Positions 1-8,835 of a stretch of 64,000 nt of DNA are shown piece by piece. The notes beneath the pieces were generated by a model. The model worked only from the letters and a program-made list of their open reading frames with translations, searched no databases and was not told the origin of the DNA. Positions within the stretch are counted from its first letter, which is position 1; each line of letters starts with the position of its first letter. The stretch comes from Lysobacter alkalisoli (GTDB lineage: Bacteria; Pseudomonadota; Gammaproteobacteria; Xanthomonadales; Xanthomonadaceae). Made by a program: the position numbers and the translations under genes. Location: the NCBI RefSeq assembly GCF_006547045.1, contig NZ_CP041242.1:2056001-2120000 (forward strand), written 5' to 3'.

Positions 1-70
1 GCACGGAGGGATGTGCCGGTGTCGGCGGGCGGGGTTGGCTAAACGGCGTCCTTGCCGCTTCTTCCATGGT

Positions 71-802
71 TCAGACCTCGTCCGGTGAGACTTCCCTGAG
101 TTTGCCTTCATGCAGCTCGAGCACACGATCGAGCTTGCGCGCCATGCTGCGCGCATGGGTCACCAACACCAGGCTGGTGCCCTGTTCTCGATTCAACGAC
201 AGCATCAGCTCGAATACGGTCGCTGCGGTCTTCTCGTCGAGGTTGCCGGTCGGCTCATCACCCAGTACGCAGGCCGGCTTGTTGACCAGCGCCCGGGCAA
301 CCGCAGCGCGCTGGCGTTCGCCACCCGACAGTTCACCGGGTTTGTGGTCGAGCCGGTGGCTGAGGCCGACGGATTCGAGCAGGCCCCGCGCCTGCGCTTC
401 GGCATCGTCATGTTCCATGCCTCCCAGCAGTACCGGCAACATCACGTTTTCCAGCGCGGTGAACTCGGGCAACAGGTGGTGGAACTGGTAGACGAAGCCG
501 AGCGCACGGTTACGCAGCTGGCCCCGCGCGGCGTCGGAAAGGCGACTCATCCTGTGTCCGTCGACGTACACTTCCCCCGCGGTCGGGACATCCAGCCCCC
601 CCAGCAGGTGCAACAGGGTGCTCTTGCCGGCACCGGACGCACCGAGGATCGCGACGGTCTCTCCGCGCGCCACTTCCAGGTGCAGATCATGAAACACGTG
701 CGTGCGCAGCGAGCCCTCGCTGTAGGTCTTGGCCAGGCCATCGCAATGGATGACGGCGGTGTTTCTGATGGAATCTCTGATGGAATCGGCAGGATTACTC
801 AT
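71..802 (-). CDS. lolD: Lipoprotein-releasing ABC transporter ATPase LolD
   Basis: This is the cytoplasmic ATPase of the Lol system, which extracts outer-membrane lipoproteins from the inner membrane and hands them to LolA. The 243-residue protein has a Walker A motif GASGAGKST at about residues 54-62, the ABC signature LSGGERQ at about 158-164 and Walker B ending in GDEPTGNLD at about 181-189, the layout of the LolD/MacB subfamily. The ATG overlaps the end of the upstream permease gene by 8 bp, so the two are translationally coupled. It is the last gene of the minus-strand run that starts with the MAPEG-like gene, and nothing recognisable follows in the remaining 70 bp of the window. Confidence 0.95.
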   Translation of the reverse strand: MSNPADSIRDSIRNTAVIHCDGLAKTYSEGSLRTHVFHDLHLEVARGETVAILGASGAGKSTLLHLLGGLDVPTAGEVYVDGHRMSRLSDAARGQLRNRALGFVYQFHHLLPEFTALENVMLPVLLGGMEHDDAEAQARGLLESVGLSHRLDHKPGELSGGERQRAAVARALVNKPACVLGDEPTGNLDEKTAATVFELMLSLNREQGTSLVLVTHARSMARKLDRVLELHEGKLREVSPDEV

Positions 803-2042
803 AACGCAGCGCCTCCGCCGGGGCCGTGCGTGCGGCGCGCCAGGCCGGGTACAGGGTCGCCAGGAAAGCCATCACCAGTGCAACACCGGTAATGAGGACG
901 ATGTCCATCGCCTGCATGTCCGTCGGCAGTCCGGTGATGTAGTACACGTCGGCCGATGGCAGCAGGTTGAAGCTGGTCATGCGCTCGATCCCGAGCAGGA
1001 TGTGCTCAAGGTTGAGTGTCAGCAGGATGCCTCCAATCACTCCAAGCACGGTACCAATGATGCCGATGATCGAGCCCTGCACCATGAATACCTTCATGAC
1101 CCCTTCCGGAGTCAGGCCCAGCGTGCGCAGGATCGCGATATCGGCCTGCTTGTCGGTGACCAGCATCACCTGTGAGGACACCAGGTTGAATGCGCCCAAC
1201 AGGATCAGCAGCGACAACAGCAGCCCGACCAGCGTCTTCTCAACCTTCAGTGCGTAGAACATGTTGGCGTTCTGGGTCGCCCAGTCACTGACGTTGTAGG
1301 GCCCCTCCAGTTTCAGCGCGAGGTCACGAGCGACGTCCCAGGCCCGGTCCATGTCGTGCAGGCGCAAGCGTACGCCGGTGACACCCTCCCCCATCCGCAA
1401 CAGGCGCTGCATGTCGTTCACATGGGCTACCGCCAGCCCCCTGTCGAATTCCTGGTGACCGATCTCGTAGGTTCCGGTCACGGTGAAGCGCTTCTGCTGG
1501 GCAACTGCACCAACCGGGGTACTTCGGATGTCGGAGGTGGTTACGATCACACTGTCACCGATGTCGACGCCGAGCCACATCGCCAGCTCTCGTCCAAGCA
1601 CGATGTTGAAGCTGCCCGGCGTCAACGAATCCAGCTCGCCGGCCACCATCTTGTCAGCAAGCACCGAGGTGGTGGCCTCGCGTTCCGGCAAGATACCGCG
1701 CACCATCGCCGGCTGGTTGCGCCTGCCCGACAACAATGCTTCCTTCTCGATGTACGGTGCAGCGCCGGCCACGCGCGGGTCTGCCAGTGCGGTATCGACC
1801 GCGTACTGCCAGTCCTGTAACGGTTCGCCATAGGCGCTGACCGTGGCATGGGCGACCATCTGCAGCATGCGATCGCGGATCTCGAGCTGGAAGCCGCTCA
1901 TCACCGCAAGCGTGGTGATCAATGCCATCACGCCCAGGCCGATACCGGCGATGGACGCGAACGAGATGAAGGATATGAAGCCATTGCGGCGTTTGGCACG
2001 CAGGTAGCGCAGGCCGATGGCGACGGAGATGGGTTTCAACAT
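795..2042 (-). CDS. lolC: Lipoprotein-releasing system permease, LolC/LolE family
   Basis: Inner-membrane permease that works with LolD to release lipoproteins. The 415-residue protein has the family's N-terminal membrane segment with [20 protein letters not shown] near residues 23-42, a periplasmic domain, and three C-terminal membrane helices ending [17 protein letters not shown]. LolC, LolE and the hybrid LolF are hard to tell apart by eye. Only one permease gene is visible next to lolD, so it may act as a homodimer (LolF-like), but a partner beyond the window edge cannot be excluded. It lies 6 bp downstream of ygfX and overlaps lolD by 8 bp. Confidence 0.92.
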   Translation of the reverse strand: MLKPISVAIGLRYLRAKRRNGFISFISFASIAGIGLGVMALITTLAVMSGFQLEIRDRMLQMVAHATVSAYGEPLQDWQYAVDTALADPRVAGAAPYIEKEALLSGRRNQPAMVRGILPEREATTSVLADKMVAGELDSLTPGSFNIVLGRELAMWLGVDIGDSVIVTTSDIRSTPVGAVAQQKRFTVTGTYEIGHQEFDRGLAVAHVNDMQRLLRMGEGVTGVRLRLHDMDRAWDVARDLALKLEGPYNVSDWATQNANMFYALKVEKTLVGLLLSLLILLGAFNLVSSQVMLVTDKQADIAILRTLGLTPEGVMKVFMVQGSIIGIIGTVLGVIGGILLTLNLEHILLGIERMTSFNLLPSADVYYITGLPTDMQAMDIVLITGVALVMAFLATLYPAWRAARTAPAEALRYE

Positions 2043-2048
2043 AGCGGA

Positions 2049-2594
2049 CTATGGTGCCACCGATCCGGCCTCGCGGGCAGGTTCGGCACGCATCAATGCA
2101 AGCCGCAGTTCACGTCGAGTCGGGGCCGGCAGGGTGTCGGGCAGCCACAGCCGGCGCTGCATACGCCCTTCGGACTGCCGCCACGACATGAACCCCAGCG
2201 GCCCGCGCCAGACTAGCCGGAATGTCTCCACCGGGCGACCATCGATACGGATCGAGTCATTGCCAGTTACTACCAGTTCGAAACCGGGGCGGCGGAACTC
2301 CACCCAAGCCAGCCAGGAACCATACGCGAGGGCGGCGCCGGCCAGCGGCCAGGCCATCGTCGCCGGCAGGTCCGATTGCAGGGCGGAAAACGCCGCCAGC
2401 GCCCCAAGCAGGGCAAGGATCGCGACCAGGAATCGCGACGGCCTCCATGCGAATCTCCCCTCGCCGACCCAGTCGTCACCGCCACGAATGCAGGAGGCCG
2501 GGGATCCCCGTACTTGCGAGGATGACCCTCCCTGTGCCTCAACCGGCAGGCGGGAGGCTTCGGATCCTTTGTACAAGCGTGTCGAGTTCGGCAT
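2049..2594 (-). CDS. ygfX: YgfX/CptA-like membrane protein
   Basis: Small membrane protein that pairs with SdhE; in Escherichia coli YgfX is the membrane partner of SdhE (YgfY). The product has two predicted transmembrane helices (about residues 53-74 and 79-97) followed by a soluble tail with FELVVTGNDSIRIDG and a W/R-rich segment, the usual YgfX layout. At 181 residues it is about 45 longer than typical. The extra N-terminus comes from a start codon 56 bp inside sdhE. I see no better ATG or GTG, so the true start is uncertain and the first 45 residues or so may not be made. It is immediately followed by lolC. Confidence 0.72.
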   Translation of the reverse strand: MPNSTRLYKGSEASRLPVEAQGGSSSQVRGSPASCIRGGDDWVGEGRFAWRPSRFLVAILALLGALAAFSALQSDLPATMAWPLAGAALAYGSWLAWVEFRRPGFELVVTGNDSIRIDGRPVETFRLVWRGPLGFMSWRQSEGRMQRRLWLPDTLPAPTRRELRLALMRAEPAREAGSVAP

Positions 2595-2799
2595 CGGAAG
2601 GCGTTTCGTGGCCCATGAACCAGTGCCAGAGCCTATCGTCCTCGATGTCCAGCAGCCGTAGGAAAACCTCCCGCTCTACGGTCGGCGCTTCCCGCCATGC
2701 GCGATCGAGGTAGCGCTCGAACAACCGGTCGAGTTCGCGCATGCCGCGCCGGCAACGCCAGCGCAGACGGGACAGCTCGCGCTCGTCGGCTTCGTTCAC
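2539..2799 (-). CDS. sdhE: FAD assembly factor SdhE
   Basis: SdhE promotes covalent attachment of FAD to the flavoprotein subunit SdhA. The 86-residue product has the family's key motif RRGMRELD at about residues 17-24 (the RGxxE motif needed for flavinylation), the FERYLD segment and the C-terminal LWHWFMGHETP block. I place the start at a GTG at 2799, which overlaps the stop of the MAPEG-like gene as GTGA and gives the normal family length; a longer reading frame upstream is out of keeping with the family. It lies in the same minus-strand run as sdhA, separated from it by the terminator after sdhB. Confidence 0.9.
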   Translation of the reverse strand: MNEADERELSRLRWRCRRGMRELDRLFERYLDRAWREAPTVEREVFLRLLDIEDDRLWHWFMGHETPSDAELDTLVQRIRSLPPAG

Positions 2800-3215
2800 T
2801 TCAACAGCCCCCACACAAGTACGCCCCACAGCGCCCACAGCACCAGGCCGCCGACCAGATGGGCTTTGAAGCGATGCATGACCTTGTTGTAGGTGCAGTG
2901 GATCGCACTGTGCAGCACCCGCAGCGCGACGAACAGCCAGGCCAGCACCAGCACCGCGGTGGTCACCTCCCCGCTCAAGGCGGCCACGCACAACGCCAGG
3001 TAGAACAGCACCGGTAGCTCGAACAGGTTGCGGAAACTGTCGGCTGCGCGGCTGTCGGTCAACCGCGCCGTGGCCTGAGCCGAGGTCGCCACCGCCTGAG
3101 GGTGGATCCGCTCGCGCTTCATCTGCCCGATGCGCATGAAGTACATGCGGAACCAGACCACGCAGGTCAACGCGACCATTGCTACCGCGGGCCACCAGAT
3201 TGCCTTGTCGTCCAT
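2796..3215 (-). CDS. MAPEG-family membrane protein
   Basis: The 139-residue product has three to four hydrophobic helices and the segment FRNLFELPVLFY, which fits the MAPEG superfamily (membrane-associated proteins in eicosanoid and glutathione metabolism). Its substrate in bacteria is not known. I chose the ATG at 3215 because AAGGAG sits six bases before it; an ATG two codons upstream overlaps that ribosome site. It ends in a 4-bp overlap with sdhE, so the two are co-translated. The gene follows the sdhB terminator and therefore starts a separate transcript or depends on read-through. Confidence 0.8.
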   Translation of the reverse strand: MDDKAIWWPAVAMVALTCVVWFRMYFMRIGQMKRERIHPQAVATSAQATARLTDSRAADSFRNLFELPVLFYLALCVAALSGEVTTAVLVLAWLFVALRVLHSAIHCTYNKVMHRFKAHLVGGLVLWALWGVLVWGLLK

Positions 3216-3250
3216 CGTCATCTCCTTGTTGCCGTGGCGAAGCTTGCCGC

Positions 3251-3280
3251 AAAAAAGAAAGGGCGCGCTCGCGCACGCCC
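3251..3280 (-). terminator. Rho-independent terminator after sdhCDAB
   Basis: Read on the minus strand, the stem GGGCGTGC-GCGA-GCGCGCCC (one T-G wobble) is followed directly by TTTCTTTTTT. It lies 28 bp past the sdhB stop and separates the sdh operon from the downstream MAPEG/sdhE/ygfX/lol genes. Confidence 0.85.
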
Positions 3281-3307
3281 TCCCGGGATCGAATAGGCGG
3301 CGCCGAC

Positions 3308-4090
3308 TCAAACGCGACGCGCCAGCATCAGCTTCTTGATCTCGCCGATCGCCTGCGCCGGGTTCAATCCCTTCGGGCAGGTCCGCGCACAGTTCATGAT
3401 CGTGTGGCAGCGGTACAACTTGAACGGATCTTCCAGATCGTCCAGACGGGCTCCGGTGTCCTCGTCGCGTGAGTCCGCGATCCAGCGGTAGGCCTGCAGC
3501 AGGACCGCCGGGCCAAGGTAGCGGTCACCGTTCCACCAGTAGCTCGGGCAGCTGGTCGTGCAGCAGGCACACAGGATGCACTCGTACAGGCCGTCGAGCT
3601 TCTTGCGGTCCTCCGGCGACTGCAGGCGCTCGCGGTCGGATGGCGCCGGGCTCTGGGTGCGCAGCCACGGCTTGATCGACGCGTACTGGGCATAGAAATG
3701 GGTCAGGTCCGGGACCAGGTCCTTGACCACTTCCATGTGCGGCAGCGGATAGATCGGCACCTCGGCCTTGCCGCAGTCGCTGATCGCCTTGGTGCAGGCC
3801 AGCGTGTTGGTGCCGTCGATGTTCATCGCGCACGAACCGCAGATGCCTTCGCGGCAGGAGCGGCGGAAGGTCAGGGTCGGGTCGATCTCGTTCTTGATCT
3901 TGATCAGCGCGTCCAGGACCATCGGCCCGCACGCATCCAGGTCCACCTCGTAGGTGTCGGTGCGCGGGTTCAGGCCATCGTCCGGATTCCAGCGATAGAC
4001 CTTGAAGCTGCGGATGTTCTTGCCGCCGGCCGCCTTGTGGTGACGGCCCTTCTGGATCTGCGAGTTCTTCGGGAGGGTGAATTCGGCCAC
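3308..4090 (-). CDS. sdhB: Succinate dehydrogenase iron-sulfur subunit
   Basis: SdhB carries electrons from the FAD of SdhA to ubiquinone in complex II. The 260-residue protein has the [2Fe-2S] cysteines C79, C84, C87 and C99 (motif CREGICGSC...C), then [11 protein letters not shown] at 171-181 and [14 protein letters not shown] at 228-241 for the [4Fe-4S] and [3Fe-4S] clusters. It follows sdhA by 16 bp on the same strand and is the last gene before the terminator at 3251-3280. Confidence 0.98.
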   Translation of the reverse strand: MAEFTLPKNSQIQKGRHHKAAGGKNIRSFKVYRWNPDDGLNPRTDTYEVDLDACGPMVLDALIKIKNEIDPTLTFRRSCREGICGSCAMNIDGTNTLACTKAISDCGKAEVPIYPLPHMEVVKDLVPDLTHFYAQYASIKPWLRTQSPAPSDRERLQSPEDRKKLDGLYECILCACCTTSCPSYWWNGDRYLGPAVLLQAYRWIADSRDEDTGARLDDLEDPFKLYRCHTIMNCARTCPKGLNPAQAIGEIKKLMLARRV

Positions 4091-4106
4091 GGGTGCTCGC
4101 TCCGGA

Positions 4107-5897
4107 TCAGTAAACGCGCTTCTTCGGCGGCACCACGTCGACGTCGTTGGTCAACGTATGCATGTGCACCGGGCGGTAGTCGATGGAAGTGGTGCCGTCC
4201 TCGGCCACCGAACACAGGGTGTGCTTGAGCCAGTTCGTGTCGTCGCGCTCGGGGAAGTCCTCGCGCGCGTGCGCGCCGCGCGACTCGGTGCGGTTCTCGG
4301 CCGAAACGATCGTCGCCAGCGCCTGGCCCAGCAGGTTGGACAGCTCGTAGGTCTCGATCAGGTCCGAGTTCCAGACCAGCGAACGGTCGCTGACCTTGAC
4401 GTCGGCGAACGAGGCATGGATCTCGCGGACCTTCTGCACGCCCTCGGACAGGGTCTCGCCGGTGCGGAACACCGCCGCGTTGGACTGCATGGCGCGCTGC
4501 ATCTTGTCGCGGATGACCGCAGTCGGTGTATCACCACTCGCATTGCGCAACTTGTCGAGGCGGGCCAGCGCGGCATCGCAGGCATCGCCGGCAAGGCGTG
4601 CCTGGGCACCGTCGGGCTTGACCGTCTCGGCGGCGCGGTTGGCCACTGCGCGGCCGAACACCACCAGGTCGAGCAGCGAGTTCGAACCCAGGCGGTTGGC
4701 GCCGTGCACCGACACGCACGCGGCCTCGCCGATCGCGTACAGCCCCGGGACCACCGCGTCCGGGTTGCCGCCCTTCAGCTGCACCACCTCGCCGTGGTAG
4801 TTGGTCGGGATGCCGCCCATGTTGTAGTGGACGGTCGGGATGACCGGGATCGGTTCCTTCTCGACGTCGACGCCGGCGAAGATGCGCGCCGACTCGGCGA
4901 TACCCGGCAGCTTCTCGTGGATGACCTCGGGGCCGAGGTGGGTCAGGTCGAGCAGGATGTGGTCCTTGTGCTCGCCGACGCCGCGGCCTTCGCGGATCTC
5001 GATCGTCATCGAGCGGCTGACCATGTCGCGCGGCGCCAGGTCCTTCACGCTCGGTGCGTAGCGCTCCATGAAGCGTTCGCCGTTGGAGTTGCGCAGGATG
5101 CCGCCCTCGCCTCGCACGCCCTCGGTGATCAGGCAGCCGGCGCCGTAAATGCCGGTCGGATGGAATTGCACGAACTCCATGTCCTGCATCGCCAGGCCGG
5201 CGCGCAGGACCATGCCGCCGCCGTCACCGGTGCAGGTATGGGCGGAGGTCGCGGAGAAGTAGGCGCGGCCATAGCCGCCGGTCGCCAGCACCGTGCCCTG
5301 GGCCTTGAACAGGTGCAGCTCGCCGGTGGACAGGTCGAGCGCGAGCACGCCGCGGCAGGCGCCGTCGGCATCCATGATCAGGTCGAGCGCGAAATACTCG
5401 ATGAAGAACTGCGCGTCGTGTGCCAGCGACTGCTGATACAGGGTGTGCAGGATCGCGTGGCCGGTGCGGTCGGCGGCGGCGCAGGTGCGCTGCGCCGGCG
5501 GGCCCTCGCCCATCTTCGTGGTCATGCCACCGAACGGGCGCTGGTAGATCTTGCCGTCCTCGGTGCGGGAGAACGGCACGCCATAGTGCTCGAGCTCGAT
5601 GATGGCCGGGATGGCCTCCTTGCACATGTATTCGATCGCGTCCTGGTCGCCCAGCCAGTCCGAACCCTTGACGGTATCGAAGAAGTGGTAGCGCCAGTCG
5701 TCCTCGCCCATGTTGGCGAGCGCGGCGGCCACGCCACCCTGGGCGGCGACGGTATGCGAGCGGGTCGGGAATACCTTGGTGATGCAGGCGGTCTTCAGGC
5801 CTTTCTGGGCCAGGCCGAAGGTCGCGCGCAGGCCGGCACCGCCGGCACCGACGACGACCATGTCGAAGGTGTGTTCGTGGATCTTGTAGGCAGGCAT
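4107..5897 (-). CDS. sdhA: Succinate dehydrogenase flavoprotein subunit
   Basis: Catalytic subunit that oxidises succinate to fumarate in the citric acid cycle and respiratory chain. The 596-residue protein has the dinucleotide-binding start [12 protein letters not shown] at about 14-25, and [10 protein letters not shown] at 46-55, whose histidine (H48) is the expected covalent FAD attachment site. [21 protein letters not shown] and [12 protein letters not shown] are typical of the family active site. It lies between sdhD (6 bp) and sdhB (16 bp). Its maturation factors SdhE and an SDHAF4-like protein are encoded at either end of the cluster. Confidence 0.98.
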   Translation of the reverse strand: MPAYKIHEHTFDMVVVGAGGAGLRATFGLAQKGLKTACITKVFPTRSHTVAAQGGVAAALANMGEDDWRYHFFDTVKGSDWLGDQDAIEYMCKEAIPAIIELEHYGVPFSRTEDGKIYQRPFGGMTTKMGEGPPAQRTCAAADRTGHAILHTLYQQSLAHDAQFFIEYFALDLIMDADGACRGVLALDLSTGELHLFKAQGTVLATGGYGRAYFSATSAHTCTGDGGGMVLRAGLAMQDMEFVQFHPTGIYGAGCLITEGVRGEGGILRNSNGERFMERYAPSVKDLAPRDMVSRSMTIEIREGRGVGEHKDHILLDLTHLGPEVIHEKLPGIAESARIFAGVDVEKEPIPVIPTVHYNMGGIPTNYHGEVVQLKGGNPDAVVPGLYAIGEAACVSVHGANRLGSNSLLDLVVFGRAVANRAAETVKPDGAQARLAGDACDAALARLDKLRNASGDTPTAVIRDKMQRAMQSNAAVFRTGETLSEGVQKVREIHASFADVKVSDRSLVWNSDLIETYELSNLLGQALATIVSAENRTESRGAHAREDFPERDDTNWLKHTLCSVAEDGTTSIDYRPVHMHTLTNDVDVVPPKKRVY

Positions 5898-5903
5898 GTC
5901 GGA

Positions 5904-6296
5904 TTACCCCAGCGCGATGCGGATGACGGCGAGCACGCTGGCGATGGCCGCGAGTGCACAGATGAAACGGATGGCAAGCTGCGAGGCCACCGCGAGGCCC
6001 GGCGTGTGCACGTAGTCCTCAATGACGACCTGCAGGCCGAGCTGGGCATGCCAGAACATCGACAGCAGGAACGCGACCAGGATCACCGCGTTGCAGGGAT
6101 TGGCGACGGCCGCGCGGACCGTGGCGTAGTCGGCACCGGCCAGGTGGACCAGCAGGCCGAGCACGTACAGGCCGAGGAACACCAGCGCCACCGCGGTGAT
6201 GCGCTGGACGATGAAGTGGTGGGTGCCATCCTTCGCCGACCCGAGCCCGCGCGCGGTCTTGAGCGGATTGCGCAGGCGATGGTTGTTGTTGCTCAT
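5904..6296 (-). CDS. sdhD: Succinate dehydrogenase membrane anchor subunit SdhD
   Basis: One of the two membrane anchors that bind haem b and ubiquinone. The start is the ATG at 6296, which overlaps the sdhC stop by 4 bp (ATGA) and gives 130 residues, normal for SdhD. A much longer open frame upstream is only a GC-rich extension. Three hydrophobic helices are visible, with HFIVQRITAVALV near residue 27 and the haem-region histidine in MFWHAQLGLQVVIEDYVH. Confidence 0.93.
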   Translation of the reverse strand: MSNNNHRLRNPLKTARGLGSAKDGTHHFIVQRITAVALVFLGLYVLGLLVHLAGADYATVRAAVANPCNAVILVAFLLSMFWHAQLGLQVVIEDYVHTPGLAVASQLAIRFICALAAIASVLAVIRIALG

Positions 6297-6688
6297 GCGC
6301 CACCCCGCTGGAGTATGGCGATGACCCAGACGATCGCGGTCAGGGCCAGGCTGCCGAACACGCTGACCCAGCCGCTGCGCACGAAGCTTGCGATCGGGTA
6401 GCCGTAACCCGCGTCCTGCACCAGATGGCGGATGCCGTTGAGCAGGTGGTAGGCGAACGCCCAGCTCCAGCCGAACAGGATCAGGAAACCCAATGGCGAG
6501 GTCGCGCAGGCAGTGACCTTGGCCCAGTGCTCGGGGCCGGCGGCCAGCGCCACCAGGGCTGCGGCAATCAACAGGCTGCCAATGGCGAGGATCACACCGG
6601 TGGCCCGATGCAGGATGGAGGTCACCATCTGTATCTGCCAGCGATAGACCTGCAGATGGGGTGACAGGGGGCGTTGGGGACTCGCCAT
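6293..6688 (-). CDS. sdhC: Succinate dehydrogenase cytochrome b556 subunit SdhC
   Basis: Membrane anchor of complex II. The 131-residue product begins RPLSPHLQVYRW, has SILHRATGVIL at the start of helix I, and HLLNGIRHL in helix II with the haem-ligating histidine, all hallmarks of SdhC. It heads the sdhCDAB order and overlaps sdhD by 4 bp. The 99 bp between it and the SDHAF4-like gene upstream could hold the operon promoter, but I see no convincing -35/-10 pair. Confidence 0.95.
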   Translation of the reverse strand: MASPQRPLSPHLQVYRWQIQMVTSILHRATGVILAIGSLLIAAALVALAAGPEHWAKVTACATSPLGFLILFGWSWAFAYHLLNGIRHLVQDAGYGYPIASFVRSGWVSVFGSLALTAIVWVIAILQRGGA

Positions 6689-6787
6689 GGGCGTAATGGC
6701 AATCTCGGCTGGGCGGCGCGGCCGCGTGGCGGGAAGGAACGTGTTCGCGGATGACCTGGTGATCTGGACGGGGCGCTGAGGACAGCG

Positions 6788-6952
6788 TCAGAAATCGATG
6801 CAGCGGCCGTTCTTTTCCCAATCGCCGTAGCGCGTGGGCTCCGGCCCTTCTCGTCCCCCGACCTCGGCCGCCTTGGCATCCCCGGTGACCGGTGCGCCGG
6901 CCGGAACCTCGGGCGTCTCGGAAGCGGGTTCGGGAGTCGTTTCGCCTATCAT
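6788..6952 (-). CDS. SDHAF4-like (DUF1674) succinate dehydrogenase assembly protein
   Basis: A 54-residue protein ending GREGPEPTRYGDWEKNGRCIDF (split here as GREGPEPTRYGDW and EKNGRCIDF), the diagnostic C-terminus of the DUF1674/SDHAF4 family. In mitochondria SDHAF4 binds flavinylated SdhA before it joins SdhB. The N-terminal half is a low-complexity acidic and proline-rich stretch, as in the family. The start is the ATG at 6952, the only one giving a normal length. It sits just upstream of sdhC on the same strand, so it is probably part of the sdh transcriptional unit. Its start codon is only 29 bp from the divergent ygfZ start. Confidence 0.82.
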   Translation of the reverse strand: MIGETTPEPASETPEVPAGAPVTGDAKAAEVGGREGPEPTRYGDWEKNGRCIDF

Positions 6953-6981
6953 CTCGGCGACGAAGCTTAATCCCGCACCCC

Positions 6982-7899
6982 ATGTCTGACAAGCCACAGG
7001 GCATTCCCGGCCCGTTTTTTGCACTGCCCGACCACGCTCTCGTACGCCTGCACGGGCGCGACGCGATCGCGTTCGCACAGGCCCAATTCATGAACGATGT
7101 CAACGCGTTGCAGGACGGACAGTGGCAATGGAGCGGCTGGCTGACGCCCAAGGGCCGCGTGGTCGCCCTGTTCGCCCTGATCCGTATCGATGCCGAAACA
7201 CTGTGGCTGTGCCTGCCCGATACCGCGCCCTCGACGCTGATCGAGGCACTGGAACGATTCGTATTCCGAAGCAAGCTCGTGCTCGACGTGCCGACCGGGC
7301 TGTCCGTATCGGGCGGTTTCGCGGCGCCCGTCGAAGCCGCCGGCAACCAGGCCGCGTGGCTGGCCGACGGCTCGCTGGAGGTCGACTCATTGGAGCTCGA
7401 CATGGGCGGCGAAGGCGGTCCGCGCTGCCTCCGTATCGGTCCCATGCCCGGCGAACCCGACCCACAGGCCGTCGCCCGCTGGCGGCAGGCCGACCTCGCC
7501 CACGGGCTGCCACGGCTGGAAGCCTCCCAGCTGGAACAATGGACGCCGCAGCAACTGTCGCTCGAACGCCTGAAGGCCTTCAGCGTCAAGAAGGGCTGCT
7601 ACCCGGGCCAGGAAATCGTCGCCCGCACCCACTACCTCGGCAAGGCCAAGCGCGGACTGGTACGTCTTCGCGCTGGAATCCCCCTCGTCCCTGGTGCAGG
7701 AGTCATCCAGGACGGGCGCAGTATCGGCAAAGTGGTATCTACAGCCGACAACGGATTTGAGCTACTCGCAATTCTGCCTCTGGATCGCAATGGAGCAATT
7801 CTCGATACAGGTGGCACCGCCCTAACCGAACTGCCACTGCAATCGGGACTTGATCGCACTGGTTCCAAAACCACATCAACGGCACCACAGGGCCGGTAA
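6982..7899 (+). CDS. ygfZ: Folate-binding protein YgfZ (Fe-S cluster maintenance)
   Basis: YgfZ/IBA57 proteins resemble the GcvT aminomethyltransferase, bind tetrahydrofolate and support synthesis or repair of certain Fe-S enzymes. The signature KGCYPGQE is present at residues 204-211 with the conserved cysteine C206, followed by IVARTHYLGKAKRGL. I use the ATG at 6982 (305 residues, typical); a longer upstream frame has no family similarity. It is divergent from the SDHAF4-like gene, a context that fits a role in complex II maturation. Confidence 0.93.
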   Translation: MSDKPQGIPGPFFALPDHALVRLHGRDAIAFAQAQFMNDVNALQDGQWQWSGWLTPKGRVVALFALIRIDAETLWLCLPDTAPSTLIEALERFVFRSKLVLDVPTGLSVSGGFAAPVEAAGNQAAWLADGSLEVDSLELDMGGEGGPRCLRIGPMPGEPDPQAVARWRQADLAHGLPRLEASQLEQWTPQQLSLERLKAFSVKKGCYPGQEIVARTHYLGKAKRGLVRLRAGIPLVPGAGVIQDGRSIGKVVSTADNGFELLAILPLDRNGAILDTGGTALTELPLQSGLDRTGSKTTSTAPQGR

Positions 7900-7916
7900 T
7901 TGCACCGTTACCGGCC
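7891..7916. terminator. Hairpin between convergent genes
   Basis: GGCCGGTAA and TTACCGGCC form a perfect 9-bp stem with an 8-base loop. It overlaps the ygfZ stop codon and precedes the end of the convergent secreted-protein gene. No T-run follows on either strand, so it is a weak terminator at best. Confidence 0.45.
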
Positions 7917-7932
7917 CCGATGAAGCACGAAC

Positions 7933-8835
7933 TCAGTGGTGATAGCGGATGACACCCCGGAGTGCGGCCGCCCCGCTTTCACAATGCTGCTCGAAACTCG
8001 CATTCAGCTTCGTTACCTCACCCTGTTCGTTGGTAACGATACTGGTGATGGTCAGCTCGCCGGAACTGTTGTTGCAACCCCGGCCGTTGCCACTGAAATC
8101 CAGCCCGGCACGAGATTCATCCGCAAAGCGCGCAGTCTCGTACGTACCCTTCCTGAGCTTCTGTCCGGTCGGGGGAGCGATGGTCGCCCACCAGTCGTCT
8201 CGCTGCCCCGAAGCCGCAAAGTGTAGGTAGGTATTGGTACCGCTGACGGTAAAAACACTTGTATCCCCAAAATAGGCCTTGTTTATGCCGCCGCCAATAT
8301 AATCACCTGGCTCACTGACGAGATGCAGGAACTTCGGGGAGGCGTTGTAGCGCACCAGTCCACTCAGTGCCGGAGCCGTCGCTTGCTCGCAGCGCTGCGT
8401 AAATCTGGCTTCAAGTGCAGTCACCTCTCCTTCCTCATTGGTCTCGATCTGACGAACGAAAACCGAGCCCCATGTCTCGTTACAACCGCGCCCATTGCCG
8501 CCTACATCGACACCAGGTGACAAGCCGGTCCGGAATGGCGCCCGCTCAGCGTGATAATAGCGCCCCGGGCGGAAAGTCTGCCCACTAGGGGCCGCCAGGT
8601 TGATGTGCCACCACGCCCCATCATTACCATCGACGACAAGCGTCAGGTATCCGGCATTCCCATGCAGCGTGAATCGTGCATTCCGGGCATCGTACTGCCC
8701 ATCCGTTCCCAGACCGATGTAATCGCCCTGCTGACTGGTGTACTTGAAAAGCGATTGCGCCTGCGCATCCCCTACTGGAAACGTTAGCGCGGCGACCATG
8801 ACAACTAGGCTACTGAAAACTTTAAACTTGGACAT
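7933..8835 (-). CDS. Secreted protein of unknown function with two tandem repeats
   Basis: The 300-residue protein has an N-terminal signal peptide (cleavage expected after VGDAQA, about residue 26) and consists of two copies of a repeat of about 138 residues. Matching landmarks are GDYIG at 37-41 and 177-181, WW at 75-76 and 215-216, GNGRGCN at 113-119 and 249-255, TNEEGEVT/TNEQGEVT at 132-139 and 268-275, and C149 and C285. Each repeat has two cysteines, which suggests one disulfide per repeat. I do not recognise the family. The gene is visibly less GC-rich than its neighbours, with codons rare elsewhere in the window, which may mean recent transfer. It is convergent with ygfZ. Confidence 0.75.
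   Translation of the reverse strand: MSKFKVFSSLVVMVAALTFPVGDAQAQSLFKYTSQQGDYIGLGTDGQYDARNARFTLHGNAGYLTLVVDGNDGAWWHINLAAPSGQTFRPGRYYHAERAPFRTGLSPGVDVGGNGRGCNETWGSVFVRQIETNEEGEVTALEARFTQRCEQATAPALSGLVRYNASPKFLHLVSEPGDYIGGGINKAYFGDTSVFTVSGTNTYLHFAASGQRDDWWATIAPPTGQKLRKGTYETARFADESRAGLDFSGNGRGCNNSSGELTITSIVTNEQGEVTKLNASFEQHCESGAAALRGVIRYHH

Noticed and set aside
2697-3339. Small plus-strand frames opposite sdhE and the MAPEG-like gene
   Set aside because: Arg/Gln-rich shadows of strongly supported minus-strand genes.
4077-6401. 774-residue plus-strand open frame over sdhA
   Set aside because: It is the antisense of sdhA/sdhD in a GC-rich genome and its composition (Arg/His/Ala/Val-rich, no motifs) is that of a shadow frame.
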